36,479 nucleotides of DNA from JBEICQ01 sp046297395 (lineage in GTDB: Bacteria > Bacteroidota > Bacteroidia > UBA4408), in contig JBKCNM010000052.1 in assembly GCA_046297395.1 (NCBI GenBank), forward strand, positions 1-36,479. Reading direction: 5' to 3'. The notes under the pieces are model-generated. The model worked only from the letters and a program-made list of their open reading frames with translations, searched no databases and was not told the origin of the DNA. A program made the translations under genes and the position numbers. Positions 16,519-26,300 of the stretch are shown piece after piece. The number at the start of each line of letters is the position of its first letter. Positions within the stretch are counted from its first letter, which is position 1.

Positions 16519-17826
16519 TCACGCTAAAAACTTATTGAGTGCTTCTGATAGCACCCTTGCTTGATTGAACCTGCTGAATTGTTCCAGAATTTCATGATTG
16601 GGATTGCGTTTTACATTGCCTGTTGTTTGAAACTCCGCAATTGCCATAGCTAAAATATCCTCTGCCTCTTGTTTGTCATTCGCAATCATGGCAAGACCGG
16701 ATGAGGTAAGAATTTGTTCAATTACATCATGATCGGATGGGCAAAGAAGAACAGGTTTGTGGCATGCGATATAGTCAAATATTTTTGTGCCCGGTGAACC
16801 TTTTACTGAACCATAAGCTACCATCAGTAACAAATGGGCTTCACTCTGTTTTCGGATGACTTCATCCCGAGGCATCCTTCCGCTTACTTCAAAATAGTCT
16901 TCATACCCAATCAAAAATTTTTCAATGCGTTGCTTTTGTTTTTGATCATAGGCTGTGCCAAGAAAAAAAAGTTTCATCCTGATATTTTTTCCATGCATAT
17001 CCACCATTTTTTTCCAAGCACTTAAAAACATTTCTATGTGCTGCATCGGAATCAAAGTACCATTATACACCACGGTAAATACTTCGTTGTTAACTGTGGG
17101 ACGGAAGCGTGCGAAATCCTCATCAACATATCCGTTATAAACTACTTCTCCCGGGCGATTCACATGCATCCCGATACTTTTTACATACTCAGGCGAGATA
17201 GAAACAAAGCCCGATGCTGTGGAAAGCCATTTTTGTTCGTTGCGGGTTTCGAGCCATCTCCCCAAAATACCCAATACCGGCAAACGGGTAAACCAGTGAC
17301 CCCAACCTCGAGAGGTCCAATCGTCGCGATAATCTGCTACCCAAGGCAAACCTGTTTTTTTGTGCACCTTGTATCCTAAAAAAAACATCGTGTAGGGATT
17401 CGCAGTAACAAGCACCCCGTGTAATTCAGATCGGTGTTTTTGGGCATATTCAATGGCAAAGGCAAATAGATTTCTGTAGGCGGGCGCCCACCAGAACACA
17501 TTTTGCATGAACACTTCTACCAGGGTAAGAAACCGTTGAAAATATCCGGCAATCGGTCCTTTTCCATGCGTAAAGAGGCGATCCCTCCATCCCGGAAAAT
17601 ATGGCAATCGATAAATTTCGTATCCATCACATACCTCATGCTCGGTCTGATGACCCGACACCCTGTGAGCATCTCTGGCATCGGTAATTTCCCTGTCCCA
17701 ACTTCGGGTGATGACAATGGGATAATAGCCAAAATGATTCAGGTATCTTGCCCATGAATAGGGTCTTTGAGAAGCCGTGAGATTACAAGGAGGGAAATAA
17801 TAGGTTAAAAGTAAAATGCGCTTCAT
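16519..17826 (-). CDS. Glycosyltransferase, family 4-like (GT-B fold)
   Basis: This predicted cytoplasmic glycosyltransferase of 435 residues adds a sugar from a nucleotide donor to a lipid-linked or polysaccharide acceptor. The N-terminus MKRILLLTYYFPPCNLTASQ is the start of many GT4 enzymes, with PP shortly after the first strand. The second half shows FTVVYNGTLIPMQHIEMFLS (start of the donor domain), MRLFFLGTAYD-type strands, and GSPGTKIFDYIACHKPVLLC, where GTK(I/L)FDY is the usual donor-site pattern. It is the last gene of a five-gene minus-strand operon, 3 bases after wecB. Donor and acceptor cannot be told from sequence; the neighbour suggests a ManNAc-derived sugar. Confidence 0.86.
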   Translation of the reverse strand: MKRILLLTYYFPPCNLTASQRPYSWARYLNHFGYYPIVITRSWDREITDARDAHRVSGHQTEHEVCDGYEIYRLPYFPGWRDRLFTHGKGPIAGYFQRFLTLVEVFMQNVFWWAPAYRNLFAFAIEYAQKHRSELHGVLVTANPYTMFFLGYKVHKKTGLPWVADYRDDWTSRGWGHWFTRLPVLGILGRWLETRNEQKWLSTASGFVSISPEYVKSIGMHVNRPGEVVYNGYVDEDFARFRPTVNNEVFTVVYNGTLIPMQHIEMFLSAWKKMVDMHGKNIRMKLFFLGTAYDQKQKQRIEKFLIGYEDYFEVSGRMPRDEVIRKQSEAHLLLMVAYGSVKGSPGTKIFDYIACHKPVLLCPSDHDVIEQILTSSGLAMIANDKQEAEDILAMAIAEFQTTGNVKRNPNHEILEQFSRFNQARVLSEALNKFLA

Positions 17827-17829
17827 GGT

Positions 17830-18903
17830 TTACTTTAGTCCGTGCAATAAAATTTCAGCAATTTTTTTTGATGCATTGCCCTCACCTAAAAATTGTTTGT
17901 GTGCAGATGGTTTTTGTAAATGTGCAATGGCCTCCAGAATCCTATCTCTGTGAGGTCCGCATTGGATATTCCAGCCTTCTTCTACAGTCTCCACCCACTC
18001 TGTTTGGGTATCCAGCAATATGCCCTGAACACGATGAAAATAAGCCTCTTTGGTAACACCTCCGGAATCGGTAAGTACAAATGATGCATGATGTATCAGC
18101 GTTTGAGAATCGAAATAACCCATTGGGGGTACAATTTTTACATGTGGCAGCGCAAGCATTTTTTCTAACCCTGCATGTTCAATTGCCCGCATGGTTCTGG
18201 GATGCATGGCAAACACAATCGGCAAAGAAAGATTGGGAAGGACGGATAATATCTCCCTCAGGTTTTCGGGATCATCCGTGTTGGCTGCACGATGACAGGT
18301 CATGAAAACATAGTTGCCTTTTTCAATCCCGTAATGGCTGAGTAGGGTAAGATTTTCATGGATCTTTTGCCCGTACTTTACCAATAAATCAATCATCACA
18401 TCACCTACATTGTAAACATGCTTATGAATTCCCATGTCATGCAGGTTTTTTACTCCGGTGGAAGAAGGACAGAAATAAAAATCGGCAAGTGAATCGGTAA
18501 TCAACTTATTGGTCTCTTCCGGAATGGATTTATCAAATTCCCTCAATCCGGCTTCCACATGCGCAAGTGTGATACAATACCTGGCTGCTACAATGGCTGC
18601 AGCCGCTGTTGAATTAGTATCTCCGAAAACCACCATGCAATCAGGCTTTTCTTTCTCAACTATTTCTTCCAAGCGCATCATCATGGTGCCCATCTGCCAG
18701 CAAGGTTTTCCGGAACCTACTTCCAGGTTATAATCGGGTGCAGGAATATTAAGTTCATCAAAGAAAGATTGGGACATTTCAACATCATAATGCTGTCCGG
18801 TATGCACAATCTTTTCATCAAAACTGCGTCGTAGCTCCGGCGAAAGTGCAGCCAGTTTAATAAACTGAGGTCTTGCTCCAACTACTGATAAAACTTTTTT
18901 CAT
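17830..18903 (-). CDS. wecB: UDP-N-acetylglucosamine 2-epimerase (non-hydrolysing)
   Basis: This enzyme interconverts UDP-GlcNAc and UDP-ManNAc, supplying precursors for surface polysaccharides. The 357-residue product shows the family signature: VVGARPQFIKLAALSPEL, IVHTGQHYDVEMSQSFFDEL, VVFGDTNSTAAAAIVA, AHVEAGLREFDKSIPEETNK and VLTDSGGVTKEAYF. These include the conserved Asp, Glu and His residues of the active site. The start ATG at 18903 overlaps the WbqC gene's stop by 4 bases. Related Bacteroidota enzymes may act on di-N-acetylated or otherwise modified UDP-sugars, so the precise substrate is open, particularly because the neighbouring genes could modify N-acyl groups. Confidence 0.9.
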   Translation of the reverse strand: MKKVLSVVGARPQFIKLAALSPELRRSFDEKIVHTGQHYDVEMSQSFFDELNIPAPDYNLEVGSGKPCWQMGTMMMRLEEIVEKEKPDCMVVFGDTNSTAAAAIVAARYCITLAHVEAGLREFDKSIPEETNKLITDSLADFYFCPSSTGVKNLHDMGIHKHVYNVGDVMIDLLVKYGQKIHENLTLLSHYGIEKGNYVFMTCHRAANTDDPENLREILSVLPNLSLPIVFAMHPRTMRAIEHAGLEKMLALPHVKIVPPMGYFDSQTLIHHASFVLTDSGGVTKEAYFHRVQGILLDTQTEWVETVEEGWNIQCGPHRDRILEAIAHLQKPSAHKQFLGEGNASKKIAEILLHGLK

Positions 18904-19610
18904 GTTTTTTTCCCGAGGAGTAATTTTTGAGTTTGCTCATAGCCAAGATTAAAAAATGCATCTATCAAACTCAGCTCCGGAACAAAATCAGTTTTCATCT
19001 GATCGTAAATTGGATGGGTGAAATCAGAATAGACAAGCTGAATACCCAGTTCATTAAAGACTTTTTCTTCATTGTATTTCTTTCCTCCCAATCCCGACAG
19101 ATAGCGGCTTCCTCCGAAATAGGCACAGATAGAAGCATTTCTGTTTGTTTGGTTTCCCCAATCACCCTTGTCGTGTTGTGACGCAATCTCAATTCTTGTT
19201 TTAAGGTTCAGCTTTCCTTTCATCCAATGGATACAAGCGATATTCAGCTCACTCAAGGTTTGATAAGGGGTTTTTAAAATCATTTCCAGTTCCGGGATGA
19301 TTTCGTGAAAATAAGGAGCTTTTGCATAGGCATCACGAATGTGATTCAAATGCTTTTGATGCCAGTTATTTTGGTAGGATATAGCCAGATTATGATAGGT
19401 TTGAAAGGCGCCTGCAGATCGGTTCACCGAAACAGAAAGGAGCACCTTTTTGCCGTCTTTTCCTTTGATGTAATTCCGTGCGGCCGGACTTGACTTTGGA
19501 CATTGAACATTATCGAGCAGCACAAAAACATCACTTTTAAGCATTTTATAAAAATATCCCATCCAGGGCAGATAATTCGGTTGATGAATGGCTATAGTCA
19601 AACCCATCAT
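18900..19610 (-). CDS. WbqC family protein
   Basis: This 236-residue protein belongs to the WbqC family, found in O-antigen and capsule clusters. The N-terminus GLTIAIHQPNYLPWMGYFYK is diagnostic, and it continues with SDVFVLLDNVQCPK and NRNYIKG-type sequence. The C-terminal half has IEIASQHDKGDWGNQTNRNA and YLSGLGGKKYNEEKVFNELG, also typical. The biochemical activity is not established; members are thought to help build or attach amino-acid or acyl decorations on sugars. It overlaps both neighbours by 4 bases, so its dose is tied to the acetyltransferase and the epimerase. Confidence 0.87.
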   Translation of the reverse strand: MMGLTIAIHQPNYLPWMGYFYKMLKSDVFVLLDNVQCPKSSPAARNYIKGKDGKKVLLSVSVNRSAGAFQTYHNLAISYQNNWHQKHLNHIRDAYAKAPYFHEIIPELEMILKTPYQTLSELNIACIHWMKGKLNLKTRIEIASQHDKGDWGNQTNRNASICAYFGGSRYLSGLGGKKYNEEKVFNELGIQLVYSDFTHPIYDQMKTDFVPELSLIDAFFNLGYEQTQKLLLGKKT

Positions 19611-20143
19611 TGCTTCATATCAATCTGCTCAAACTCCTGCTTAAGGAGGCTCATCATCATGATGGAATGATAAGCACCATGCGCATACACACATTCTCTT
19701 CTGATCCCATCGCGACGAAAACCAAACTTTTCAAAAAACCGAATGGCTCTGATATTTGAATCAAAAACCTGCAGGTAAACCATGTGCATATTAAACTGCT
19801 GAAATAGAAACTGCAGTCCCAACAGAAATGCTTCTTTGGGCTGTGGTTTGCCCCAAAAGGAAATATTTCCAATAGTGATGCCTATTTCCGCATTCTTGTT
19901 TACATGATCAATGCCCATCATACCAAGCACACCAATGGCTTCCTTGGATGTTTGATCGATAATCATGAACTTCTTTTTGGGCCCTCCTTCCAGCTGCCGC
20001 AACATCCATTCCTGTTGTTCTGTGAGGGTGTTCGGCAAGCGGGGAGTGAAAAAAGCTGTCACCATCGGATCAAAATTCCAGCGGGTGATCAATTCCAGGT
20101 CAGTGGCTTCAAGCGCACGCAAGATAACCTGTTGTCCTTTCAT
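19607..20143 (-). CDS. GNAT family N-acetyltransferase
   Basis: This is a GCN5-related acyltransferase of 178 residues that would move an acetyl (or other acyl) group from CoA to an amine. The sequence ILRALEATDLELITRWNFDP is the typical start of sugar-modifying and RimJ-like members. IGVLGMMGIDHVNKNAEIGI and GKPQPKEAFLLGLQFLFQQF cover the acyl-CoA binding core, and AIRFFEKFGFRRDGIRRECV is the conserved end. The open frame reaches 20197, but the ATG at 20143, one base after the deacetylase stop, fits the N-terminus of the family. The operon suggests that an amino sugar is the acceptor. Confidence 0.87.
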   Translation of the reverse strand: MKGQQVILRALEATDLELITRWNFDPMVTAFFTPRLPNTLTEQQEWMLRQLEGGPKKKFMIIDQTSKEAIGVLGMMGIDHVNKNAEIGITIGNISFWGKPQPKEAFLLGLQFLFQQFNMHMVYLQVFDSNIRAIRFFEKFGFRRDGIRRECVYAHGAYHSIMMMSLLKQEFEQIDMKQ

Positions 20144-20144
20144 G

Positions 20145-20783
20145 TTAGTTGTATATGATGCGAAGAAGCTCAAACGCCTCAGCGTATCGGGAAGCAATCT
20201 GCGCTCCTCTTACCCGGGCCAGTCCTTTGATAAACTCCTTGTCTACATATGTACGAAACTTTTGTGTTTCGTAAAAATCCATTGCCAGACATTTTTTCTC
20301 CACATGCTCACTGTCGAGCTTCACGAAGGCTGTGGTAGAAAACTGCACAGTATCCCATGGCAAATCGTATCCGTAACAGGTAAAATGCTTAAATGCACGA
20401 AGTCCCTCATTGTGGATGGTTTGATGATCCTGATGCAAGGCCAATGAGCAAGGCATAAAAACAACATCCGGTTTCACCAATGCACGAAGCTTCACCATCT
20501 CTTCGAGAATTTCCTGTCGATGCAAATTAAATTTCCTGACAGGATATTTGTAAAGAATGAGATGCTCCGGTTTGATTCCTAAAAATGCTGTTGCCTTTCT
20601 TACCTCACTTTCCAATGCATCTTTGGGAAAACCTTCCGGAACTGATTCTTCACAAATGGAAAAAGCCACATACCAAACTTCTTTATGCTGACTGATTAAA
20701 CGGGCAATCGTTCCACCACATCCCAATTCTCCGTCATCGGTATGAGGAGCCAGTATAAGAACCCTGTTGGATGAATCTATCAT
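20145..20783 (-). CDS. PIG-L/LmbE family deacetylase
   Basis: PIG-L family zinc enzymes remove N-acetyl groups from GlcNAc-containing molecules. The zinc site is seen at VLILAPHTDDGELGCGGTIA (H and DD) and in SLALHQDHQTIHNEGLRAFK (the third ligand His region). The product of 212 residues has the usual size. A TTG at 20792 would add three residues, but the ATG at 20783 gives MIDSSNRVLILAPHTDD, which is preferred. It is the first gene of the minus-strand five-gene operon. Paired with a GNAT enzyme, it suggests exchange of the acyl group on an amino sugar. Confidence 0.9.
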   Translation of the reverse strand: MIDSSNRVLILAPHTDDGELGCGGTIARLISQHKEVWYVAFSICEESVPEGFPKDALESEVRKATAFLGIKPEHLILYKYPVRKFNLHRQEILEEMVKLRALVKPDVVFMPCSLALHQDHQTIHNEGLRAFKHFTCYGYDLPWDTVQFSTTAFVKLDSEHVEKKCLAMDFYETQKFRTYVDKEFIKGLARVRGAQIASRYAEAFELLRIIYN

Positions 20784-20843
20784 GTTGTTCAATCGGAATT
20801 TAAAAGGGGTGGGTAAATTGCCGTTTTTAAGTAGTGGTTTTTA

Positions 20844-20851
20844 CAAATGTA
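20844..20851 (-). promoter_or_regulatory. Candidate -7 element of the five-gene glycan operon
   Basis: The minus strand reads TACATTTG, a full TAnnTTTG match, about 61 bases before the PIG-L ATG. No clear TTTG lies 19 bases further upstream. Confidence 0.42.
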
Positions 20852-21143
20852 TTAATTATCTGCTAATTCTTTTCTACGGCCGCAAGGATGCACTTCTTAC
20901 GATGAAAACATGCATGAGAAGCGCAGTGATTGGCTGATTTACAGGATAATCCCACTTATTAAGAAATTATGAAATCAGGCATTCAAACCAAAGTTCCCCT
21001 TCAATCACCGGAAGCTGGTCGTAATTACATAGCCTTATAATAAGCTCGAGGGTAGTTGACCCTGCGTAAAATTAATTTCCGATAACTTTTTTTCGGGGTT
21101 GAACTTTCAGGATCGGTAATCGCTTGGTGCGCATCCTGGCAAT

Positions 21144-21176
21144 TAAAAAGAAAAGGCCTCCCGAAGGAAGCCTTTT
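21144..21176 (-). terminator. Rho-independent terminator of metK
   Basis: On the minus strand AAAAGGCTTCC pairs with GGAGGCCTTTT across a short TCG-containing loop, with one bulge or mismatch, followed by a T-rich tail (CTTTTTAA). It lies 20 bases after the metK stop codon. Confidence 0.8.
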
Positions 21177-21196
21177 ACATTCTTAGAAGAAAAATA

Positions 21197-22456
21197 TCAG
21201 GAAAGCTTGAACTCTTTTTTCAATGCATCCACAAAATCGAGTTTTTCCCAGGTGAAAGTTTCATAGGTTTTTCCACCCACTTTTATTTTTGCAGATGGCC
21301 TGCCCATGTGTCCATATGCCGCAGTTGGCCTATAGATTGGATTTTTGAGACCCAATCGCTTCACGATGGCACTCGGACGCATGTCAAAAATTTTGCTGAT
21401 CCGCTTCGCAATTTCACCGTCTGCAATGGCCTTGCCGTCTTTTCCGGTGGCTTTGCAGGTTCCATAAGTGTTTACATAAAGACCTACTGGATTTGCTACC
21501 CCAATCGCATAAGCCACTTGCACCAATGCCTCATCGCAAACGCCTGCAGCCACAAGGTTCTTGGCAATATGACGGGTAGCATAAGCAGCTGAGCGGTCAA
21601 CCTTTGACGGATCTTTGCCTGAGAATGCTCCGCCACCATGGGCGCCCTTGCCTCCGTATGTATCCACAATGATTTTTCGGCCCGTAAGTCCGGTATCTCC
21701 ATGAGGACCACCAATAACAAATTTGCCGGTGGGATTGATATGGTACTTAATATCCTTACCAAACAATGCTTGTACACGCTTGGGCAATTTCTTCATCACG
21801 CGGGGAATCAAAATATCGAGCACATCTTTTTTAATGGTTGCAAGCATTTTGGCATCGCTGTCGAAGGCATCATGTTGTGTGGAAATCACGATGGTTTCAA
21901 TCTTCTCTGGCTTCCCGGCATCGCTGTACTGAATGGTTACCTGTGATTTGGCATCCGGACGAAGGTATTTCATCTGCTTTCCTTCTTTGCGGATGGCTGC
22001 CAACTCACGCAATAAAAGGTGAGAAAGCTCCAGAGGAAGAGGCATATAATTATCTGTTTCACGGGAAGCATAACCGAACATCATCCCCTGGTCGCCGGCA
22101 CCTTGGTTTTCTTCCTTGCCACGGTCAACGCCACGGTTGATGTCAGCAGACTGCTCATGCAGCGTGTTCAGAATGCCGCAACTTACAGCGTCAAACTGAT
22201 ATTCAGATTTGTTGTAACCAATATCATGAATAACACCCCTGACTACTTTTTGGATATCTACCTTCCCTTTAACCTCGGGCGTGGTATTGATTTCTCCGCC
22301 TACCACAACCAAACCGGTGGTTACGAAGGTTTCACAAGCCACTTTTGCATTGGCGTCGTGCAACAAAAATTCATCGATAATGGCGTCTGAAATCTGGTCG
22401 GCAACCTTGTCGGGATGCCCTTCAGACACTGATTCTGAGGTGAAAAGATAGGACAT
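21197..22456 (-). CDS. metK: S-adenosylmethionine synthetase
   Basis: MetK makes S-adenosylmethionine from methionine and ATP, the methyl donor for the many methyltransferases of the cell. Conserved motifs are complete: ESVSEGHPDKVADQISDAII (substrate and metal binding), GAGDQGMMFGYA (hexapeptide region), GGPHGDTGLTGRKIIVDTYG (P-loop-like), and GGGAFSGKDPSKVDRSAAY. The length of 419 residues is normal for Bacteroidota, somewhat longer than the E. coli enzyme. It begins with the ATG at 22456, is monocistronic, and has a candidate promoter immediately upstream and a hairpin terminator downstream. No SAM-riboswitch fold fits in the short leader. Confidence 0.97.
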   Translation of the reverse strand: MSYLFTSESVSEGHPDKVADQISDAIIDEFLLHDANAKVACETFVTTGLVVVGGEINTTPEVKGKVDIQKVVRGVIHDIGYNKSEYQFDAVSCGILNTLHEQSADINRGVDRGKEENQGAGDQGMMFGYASRETDNYMPLPLELSHLLLRELAAIRKEGKQMKYLRPDAKSQVTIQYSDAGKPEKIETIVISTQHDAFDSDAKMLATIKKDVLDILIPRVMKKLPKRVQALFGKDIKYHINPTGKFVIGGPHGDTGLTGRKIIVDTYGGKGAHGGGAFSGKDPSKVDRSAAYATRHIAKNLVAAGVCDEALVQVAYAIGVANPVGLYVNTYGTCKATGKDGKAIADGEIAKRISKIFDMRPSAIVKRLGLKNPIYRPTAAYGHMGRPSAKIKVGGKTYETFTWEKLDFVDALKKEFKLS

Positions 22457-23340
22457 AATGTTGTGTTGAGGCGGGCAAAATTAATAAAATAAAGCACAAT
22501 TGGCAGAGAAGCCCCTCATTTGAGTAAGATGAGCCATCCTGAGCGAACCCGAGTGCGAACATGAACCGGTCTTTTGTAGGAAATCCTTATCCGACAAGGC
22601 CATCCGAAAATCTTTTCAGGTGAAGCGCTGAAGAGGGATGCGGAAAAGCAGCAAATCATGCAAACATTGACCGGCATATCATGGTTTGACTTTTGAAATG
22701 AGCGAATTGAAAAGCCCACGGATTGGAAGTACTTTTTTAAGATGATTTCATTTCCCTTGAAAAAGGATGTTTTTTTTGGAAACTTTATCTATGTACTCAT
22801 TATTTAAAAACGGAATACACCCATGATCATCCAAAAAAATTTCGTGTAGGTTTTTGCAGCATCAAGTTTGATTTTTATCTGGCTGGGTTCCGGTATATTT
22901 TTGATTTTTTGTGGCCTCCTTTTTTCTTTAAACCTTCCATAAAATCGCCTCTATCTTGAGCAAAAAACATGATGGTTTCTTGTTTTTTCTAATCCTCGGC
23001 ATCCTGCCAAAAAAGCGATGTGTCAATGTCTGCACATATCCATTTATTCCTGATAAACCCTATCTGCATGGACAAGATAGGAACCCATCATATAAGCTGC
23101 CCATCCATCTGTACATACGGGCGTTTCAATTCACTGAAAAACTTCTGAAGGATGAGCCAAAAAGGCCGCCGGTGAACTCCGGCAAAAAGTTTTTGTTCAG
23201 AAAATTCCATCAGTTTTGCTTTGGAGATGCAACAAAATCCATAAACAGCGTGAATTTCCCGCTTTCCGTGGCATAAACTTGTTGATTTCAGGTCGGGAAG
23301 CAGCAATTTTTGGCGTAAATTCGCTGACTTTCTACGGAAA
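22457..23340. other. 884-base gene-free stretch upstream of secA
   Basis: It separates the divergent metK and secA genes. Possible frames (for example a 106-codon one at 22956-23276) have no family features and odd composition, so I do not call a gene. The sequence includes a GCCGG/CCGGC hairpin near 23169-23184 and a -7-like TAAATTCG at 23316-23323 just before secA. Its length is unusual compared with the tight spacing elsewhere in the window. Confidence 0.6.
22476..22483 (-). promoter_or_regulatory. Candidate -7 element of the metK promoter
   Basis: The minus strand reads TAATTTTG, matching TAnnTTTG, about 19 bases before the metK ATG. The -33 box is not recognisable. The implied leader is only about a dozen bases. 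Confidence 0.45.
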
Positions 23341-26300
23341 ATGTTAAAATTCATCACCAAATTATTCGGCAATAAATCGGACCGGGATCTCAAAGACCTG
23401 AGCCCGCTCAAAGATGCCGTTCTTGAAGCCTCTGCCGGCATCACCGGTTTGTCCAACGACGAACTCAGGGCCAAAACCAATTCGTTTAAAACCTATATCC
23501 TCGAGCAGGCAAAAAGCAGTGAGGATGAAATTGCCGGCCTCCGCAGCCAAGCAGAAAACCCTGAAACAGACCTTCAGGAAAAAGAGCAGCTGTTTGAAGA
23601 AATAGAAAAACTTCGAAAAGATTTACACACCAACCTTCAGGAAAGCCTCAATACGCTCCTGCCTGAAGCCTTTGCTGTGATCAAGGAAACCGCACGCCGT
23701 TTTTCGGAAAATAGCGAAGTGGAGGTAAGTGCTTCTGACCGCGATAAACAACTGGCAGGCAAAAACAATTATGTGAGCATCAGAGGGGAGAAGGCATTTT
23801 ATGCCAATACTTGGAATGCAGCAGGGAACAAGGTTACCTGGGACATGGTACACTACGATGTTCAGCTGATTGGCGGAGCAGTTCTTCACCAGGGAAAAAT
23901 TGCAGAAATGGCTACCGGTGAAGGAAAAACCCTTGTGGCTACCCTCCCGGTTTATCTCAACGCACTCACCGGCAAAGGGGTACATGTGGTTACTGTAAAT
24001 GATTACCTGGCCAGACGAGACTCTGAATGGATGGGTCCGCTCATGGAGTTTCACGGATTAAGAGTGGATTGCATCGACAAGCATGAACCCAACTCAGATG
24101 CCCGCAGAAATGCCTACCTCGCCGATATTACCTACGGCACCAATAATGAATTTGGATTTGATTACCTGCGCGACAACATGGCCCGCAGTCCCGAAGATAT
24201 TGTGCAGCGCGAACATATGTATGCCATCGTGGATGAGGTAGACAGCGTGCTCGTGGATGACGCCAGAACGCCACTGATTATCTCTGGTCCGGCGCCCAGA
24301 GGAGATGACCAGGAATATTTTCAGTTCAAACCAAAAATTGAAAAACTGGTAAATGCACAAAAAAATTATGTGAATACCGTGTTGGCAGATGTGCGCAAAA
24401 ACATGGCAGCCGCCGATCCCAAGAAGAACGAAGAGCTTGGCTTTATGCTGTTGCGTGCACACCGTGGCCTGCCCAAAAACAAGGCACTCATCAAAATCCT
24501 GAGCGAGCCCGGCATGAAAGCCCTGCTGCAAAAAACCGAAGGTTTTTATATGCAGGATCATGGCAAAGAAATGCCGAAGGTGGATGCTGAATTGTTTTTT
24601 GTGATTGACGAACGACACAATACCATCGAACTCACAGAAAAAGGAATAGAATTGATGTCCACCTCAGGCGAAGATGCTAAACTTTACATTCTGCCGGATA
24701 TTGGAAGCGAAATGGCCGAGGCAGAAAAATCAGGTTTGTCTTCCGAAGAAATCACTGCCAAAAAAGAAGCCATCATGCGGAATTACTCCATTCAGAGTGA
24801 ACGCGTGCACACGCTTAATCAATTGCTAAAAGCCTATACGCTGTTTGAAATTGATGTGGATTATGTGGTGATGGACAACAAGGTAAAAATCGTGGATGAG
24901 CAAACAGGGCGTATCCTCGACGGAAGGCGCTATTCCGACGGACTGCACCAGGCCATAGAAGCCAAGGAGAATGTGAAGGTGGAAGCCGCTACACAAACCT
25001 ATGCCACCGTTACCCTTCAGAATTACTTCCGCATGTACCGCAAGCTGGCAGGTATGACGGGTACTGCCGAAACAGAAGCAGGTGAATTCTGGGATATCTA
25101 CAAACTTGATGTAGTAGTGATTCCTACCAACCGCAAAATTGTGCGCGACGATAGAGAAGACCTCGTATACAAAACCAAAAGAGAAAAATACAACTCGGTA
25201 ATCACACAGATTGAAGAAGAAACCTCCAAAGGAAGACCTGTACTGGTGGGCACTACCTCGGTAGAAATTTCTGAGTTGCTCAGCAAGATGCTTCGTTTGC
25301 GAAATATCAAGCACAATGTGCTCAACGCAAAACTTCACCAAAAAGAAGCAGAGATTGTTGCCCTTGCAGGTTTGCCCGGAACAGTAACCATTGCTACCAA
25401 TATGGCGGGCAGGGGAACTGATATCAAATTGGGTGCAGGCGTAAAAGAAGCCGGTGGTCTTGCCATCATCGGAACGGAGCGACATGATTCCCGTCGCGTC
25501 GACAGACAGCTTCGCGGGCGCTCAGGCCGCCAGGGAGATCCCGGTTCTTCTCAGTTCTTCGTATCACTTGAAGATGATCTGATGCGTCTTTTCGGAAGCG
25601 ACAGAATTGCCGGACTCATGGACAGAATGGGACTCAAGGAAGGCGAGGTCATCCAGCATAGCATGATTACCAAGTCGATTGAAAGGGCACAGAAAAAAGT
25701 AGAAGAAAATAATTTTGCCACCCGCAAAAGATTGCTGGAATATGACGATGTGATGAACTCACAAAGAGAGGTTATCTACCGCCGTCGCCGCCATGCACTT
25801 TACGGTGAGCGGCTGGAATCCGACATCCTTGCTGCCTTTTACGATACGGCTGATTTTTTGGTGAATCAGTTTCAGGAAACCAAAAACTTCGAAGATTTTT
25901 CTTTGGAACTGATTCGTATTTTTTCTATCGAATCTCCGGTTGATAAAGAAACATTCCTGAAATCTCCTTCAGAAGATATCAGTCAGAAGATTTTTGAAAA
26001 CGCCATTTCACACTACCATCACAAAAACAAAATGCTGCAGGAAGTTGCCTACCCTGCCATCAAAAATGTTTACGAATCACAGGCACATCTTTACGAAAAC
26101 ATCATCTTCCCAATTACCGACGGTGTAAAAACCATGCAGGTAATCATCAATCTCAAAAAATCATACGAGAGCAACGGAAAAGAACTGGTGAAAGGCTTCG
26201 AAAAAAATGTGGTGCTCTCCATCATTGATGATGCATGGAAAGAACATCTGCGCGAGATGGATGAGCTGAAGCAGTCTGTGCAAAATGCGGTATACGAGCA

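Larger units (their letters stand above)
20793..21196. other. Intergenic stretch between PIG-L operon and metK
   Basis: Both flanking genes are on the minus strand. The left part carries a candidate -7 element for the PIG-L operon (20844-20851) and the right edge carries the metK terminator (21144-21176). Between them I see only a small inverted repeat, AGGGT/ACCCT at 21049-21063, and no gene. Confidence 0.65.

Noticed and set aside
20969..21040. Possible 23-residue peptide in the gap before metK
   Set aside because: Too short to judge, no start context, and no sign of conservation available.
21049..21063. AGGGT/ACCCT inverted repeat
   Set aside because: Five base pairs without a T-run; likely chance.
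22470..22530. SAM riboswitch before metK
   Set aside because: The leader implied by the -7 box is about a dozen bases, too short for a known SAM riboswitch class.
22956..23276. Open frame of 106 codons in the long gap upstream of secA
   Set aside because: No recognisable domain, composition unlike neighbouring proteins (many F, K and P), and no promoter or conserved start.
24826..25485. Minus-strand frame of 219 codons
   Set aside because: Antisense of the well-conserved second half of secA; its translation has no family features.
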